Of a DNA stretch of 5,733 nucleotides, positions 5,624 through 5,733 are shown piece by piece. Positions within the stretch are counted from its first letter, which is position 1; each line of letters starts with the position of its first letter. The stretch spans positions 1 through 5,733 of the forward strand of contig JAHFAA010000276.1 of assembly GCA_023250775.1 (NCBI GenBank), in the 5' to 3' direction. The translations under genes were made by a program, and so were the position numbers. The DNA comes from Bdellovibrionales bacterium (GTDB lineage Bacteria; Bdellovibrionota; Bacteriovoracia; Bacteriovoracales; Bacteriovoracaceae). The notes under the pieces are model-generated. The model saw nothing but the letters and a program-made list of their open reading frames with translations. It was not told the DNA's origin and searched no databases.

Positions 5624-5733
5624 GGAATTTGAAACCCCATCTTGCGCAAACATTTCGACAATTCGAGAAGCGGCAGTCCAATAATTGCCGTCGAGTCTGC
5701 ACCTTCAATTTTGTCGAATAAGCTGATGCCCAG
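5620..5733 (-). CDS. maf: Maf-like nucleotide pyrophosphatase, C-terminal fragment at window edge
   Basis: Only the last 37 codons and the TGA stop (5622-5620) lie in the window; the gene continues beyond the right edge. The visible tail reads GISLFDKIEGADSTAIIGLP, followed by a leucine-rich helix (LLELSKCLRKMG). An [I/V]-x-G-[S/D/A]-x-x-[T/N]-[A/V]-[I/V]-[V/I]-GLPL element followed by a short helix is the typical C-terminal end of Maf/Maf-like proteins, which hydrolyse (often modified) nucleoside triphosphates and were linked to septum inhibition in Bacillus. The catalytic N-terminal part is not visible, so the subfamily (dTTP/UTP or m7GTP type) cannot be told. The stop overlaps the yidD start (ATGA, 5620-5623), implying co-transcription and coupled translation. 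Confidence 0.72.
   Translation of the reverse strand: MGISLFDKIEGADSTAIIGLPLLELSKCLRKMGFQIP

Noticed and set aside
5624..5653. ATG at 5653 as the yidD start
   Set aside because: The added ten residues lie in the maf-like coding tail and are unlike YidD N-termini; the ATG at 5623 fits the family and forms an ATGA overlap.
1..5733. Mobile element, CRISPR array, tRNA or defence system
   Set aside because: No direct-repeat array, terminal inverted repeats, transposase or integrase motifs, cloverleaf or toxin-antitoxin pair was seen; nearly every base lies in a recognised gene.

Overview
This 5.7 kb window is gene-dense bacterial chromosome. It carries housekeeping genes for pyrimidine synthesis, tRNA charging, replication restart and membrane-protein insertion. 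GC looks moderate (estimated by eye, not counted). Every same-strand gene junction is a 4-base ATGA overlap. The gene styles (a Gln-x-His dihydroorotase, a membrane-anchored B-box protein, an unusual compact PriA) suggest a Gram-negative lineage, perhaps Bdellovibrio-like or a related former deltaproteobacterium. That placement is inference only. No phage, transposon, CRISPR, tRNA or rRNA signal is visible.

Layout: (1) Bases 1-1824, minus strand: a two-gene unit of a small membrane-anchored B-box zinc-finger protein followed by dihydroorotase (pyrC). pyrC runs off the left edge, so its C-terminal end is missing. (2) Bases 1825-1942: the only real intergenic gap, a divergent promoter region with a plausible sigma-70 promoter for the minus-strand unit and the strong ribosome binding site of cysS. 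(3) Bases 1943-5412, plus strand: cysS (cysteinyl-tRNA synthetase) coupled by ATGA to priA (primosomal helicase). (4) Bases 5402-5733, minus strand: the last 37 codons of a maf-like nucleotide pyrophosphatase, coupled by ATGA to yidD. The tail of yidD overlaps the tail of priA by 11 bases.

The most notable content is PriA. Its helicase motifs are intact, but five of the eight zinc-binding cysteines are replaced in an otherwise gap-free alignment to E. coli PriA (recalled from memory), and the N-terminal winged-helix domain appears to be absent. The second point is the dihydroorotase, whose metal-binding HxH motif reads QxH. The third is the B-box-type zinc finger tethered to the membrane and translationally coupled to pyrC. 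I see no complete new multi-gene system here; the novelty lies in variant versions of core enzymes.
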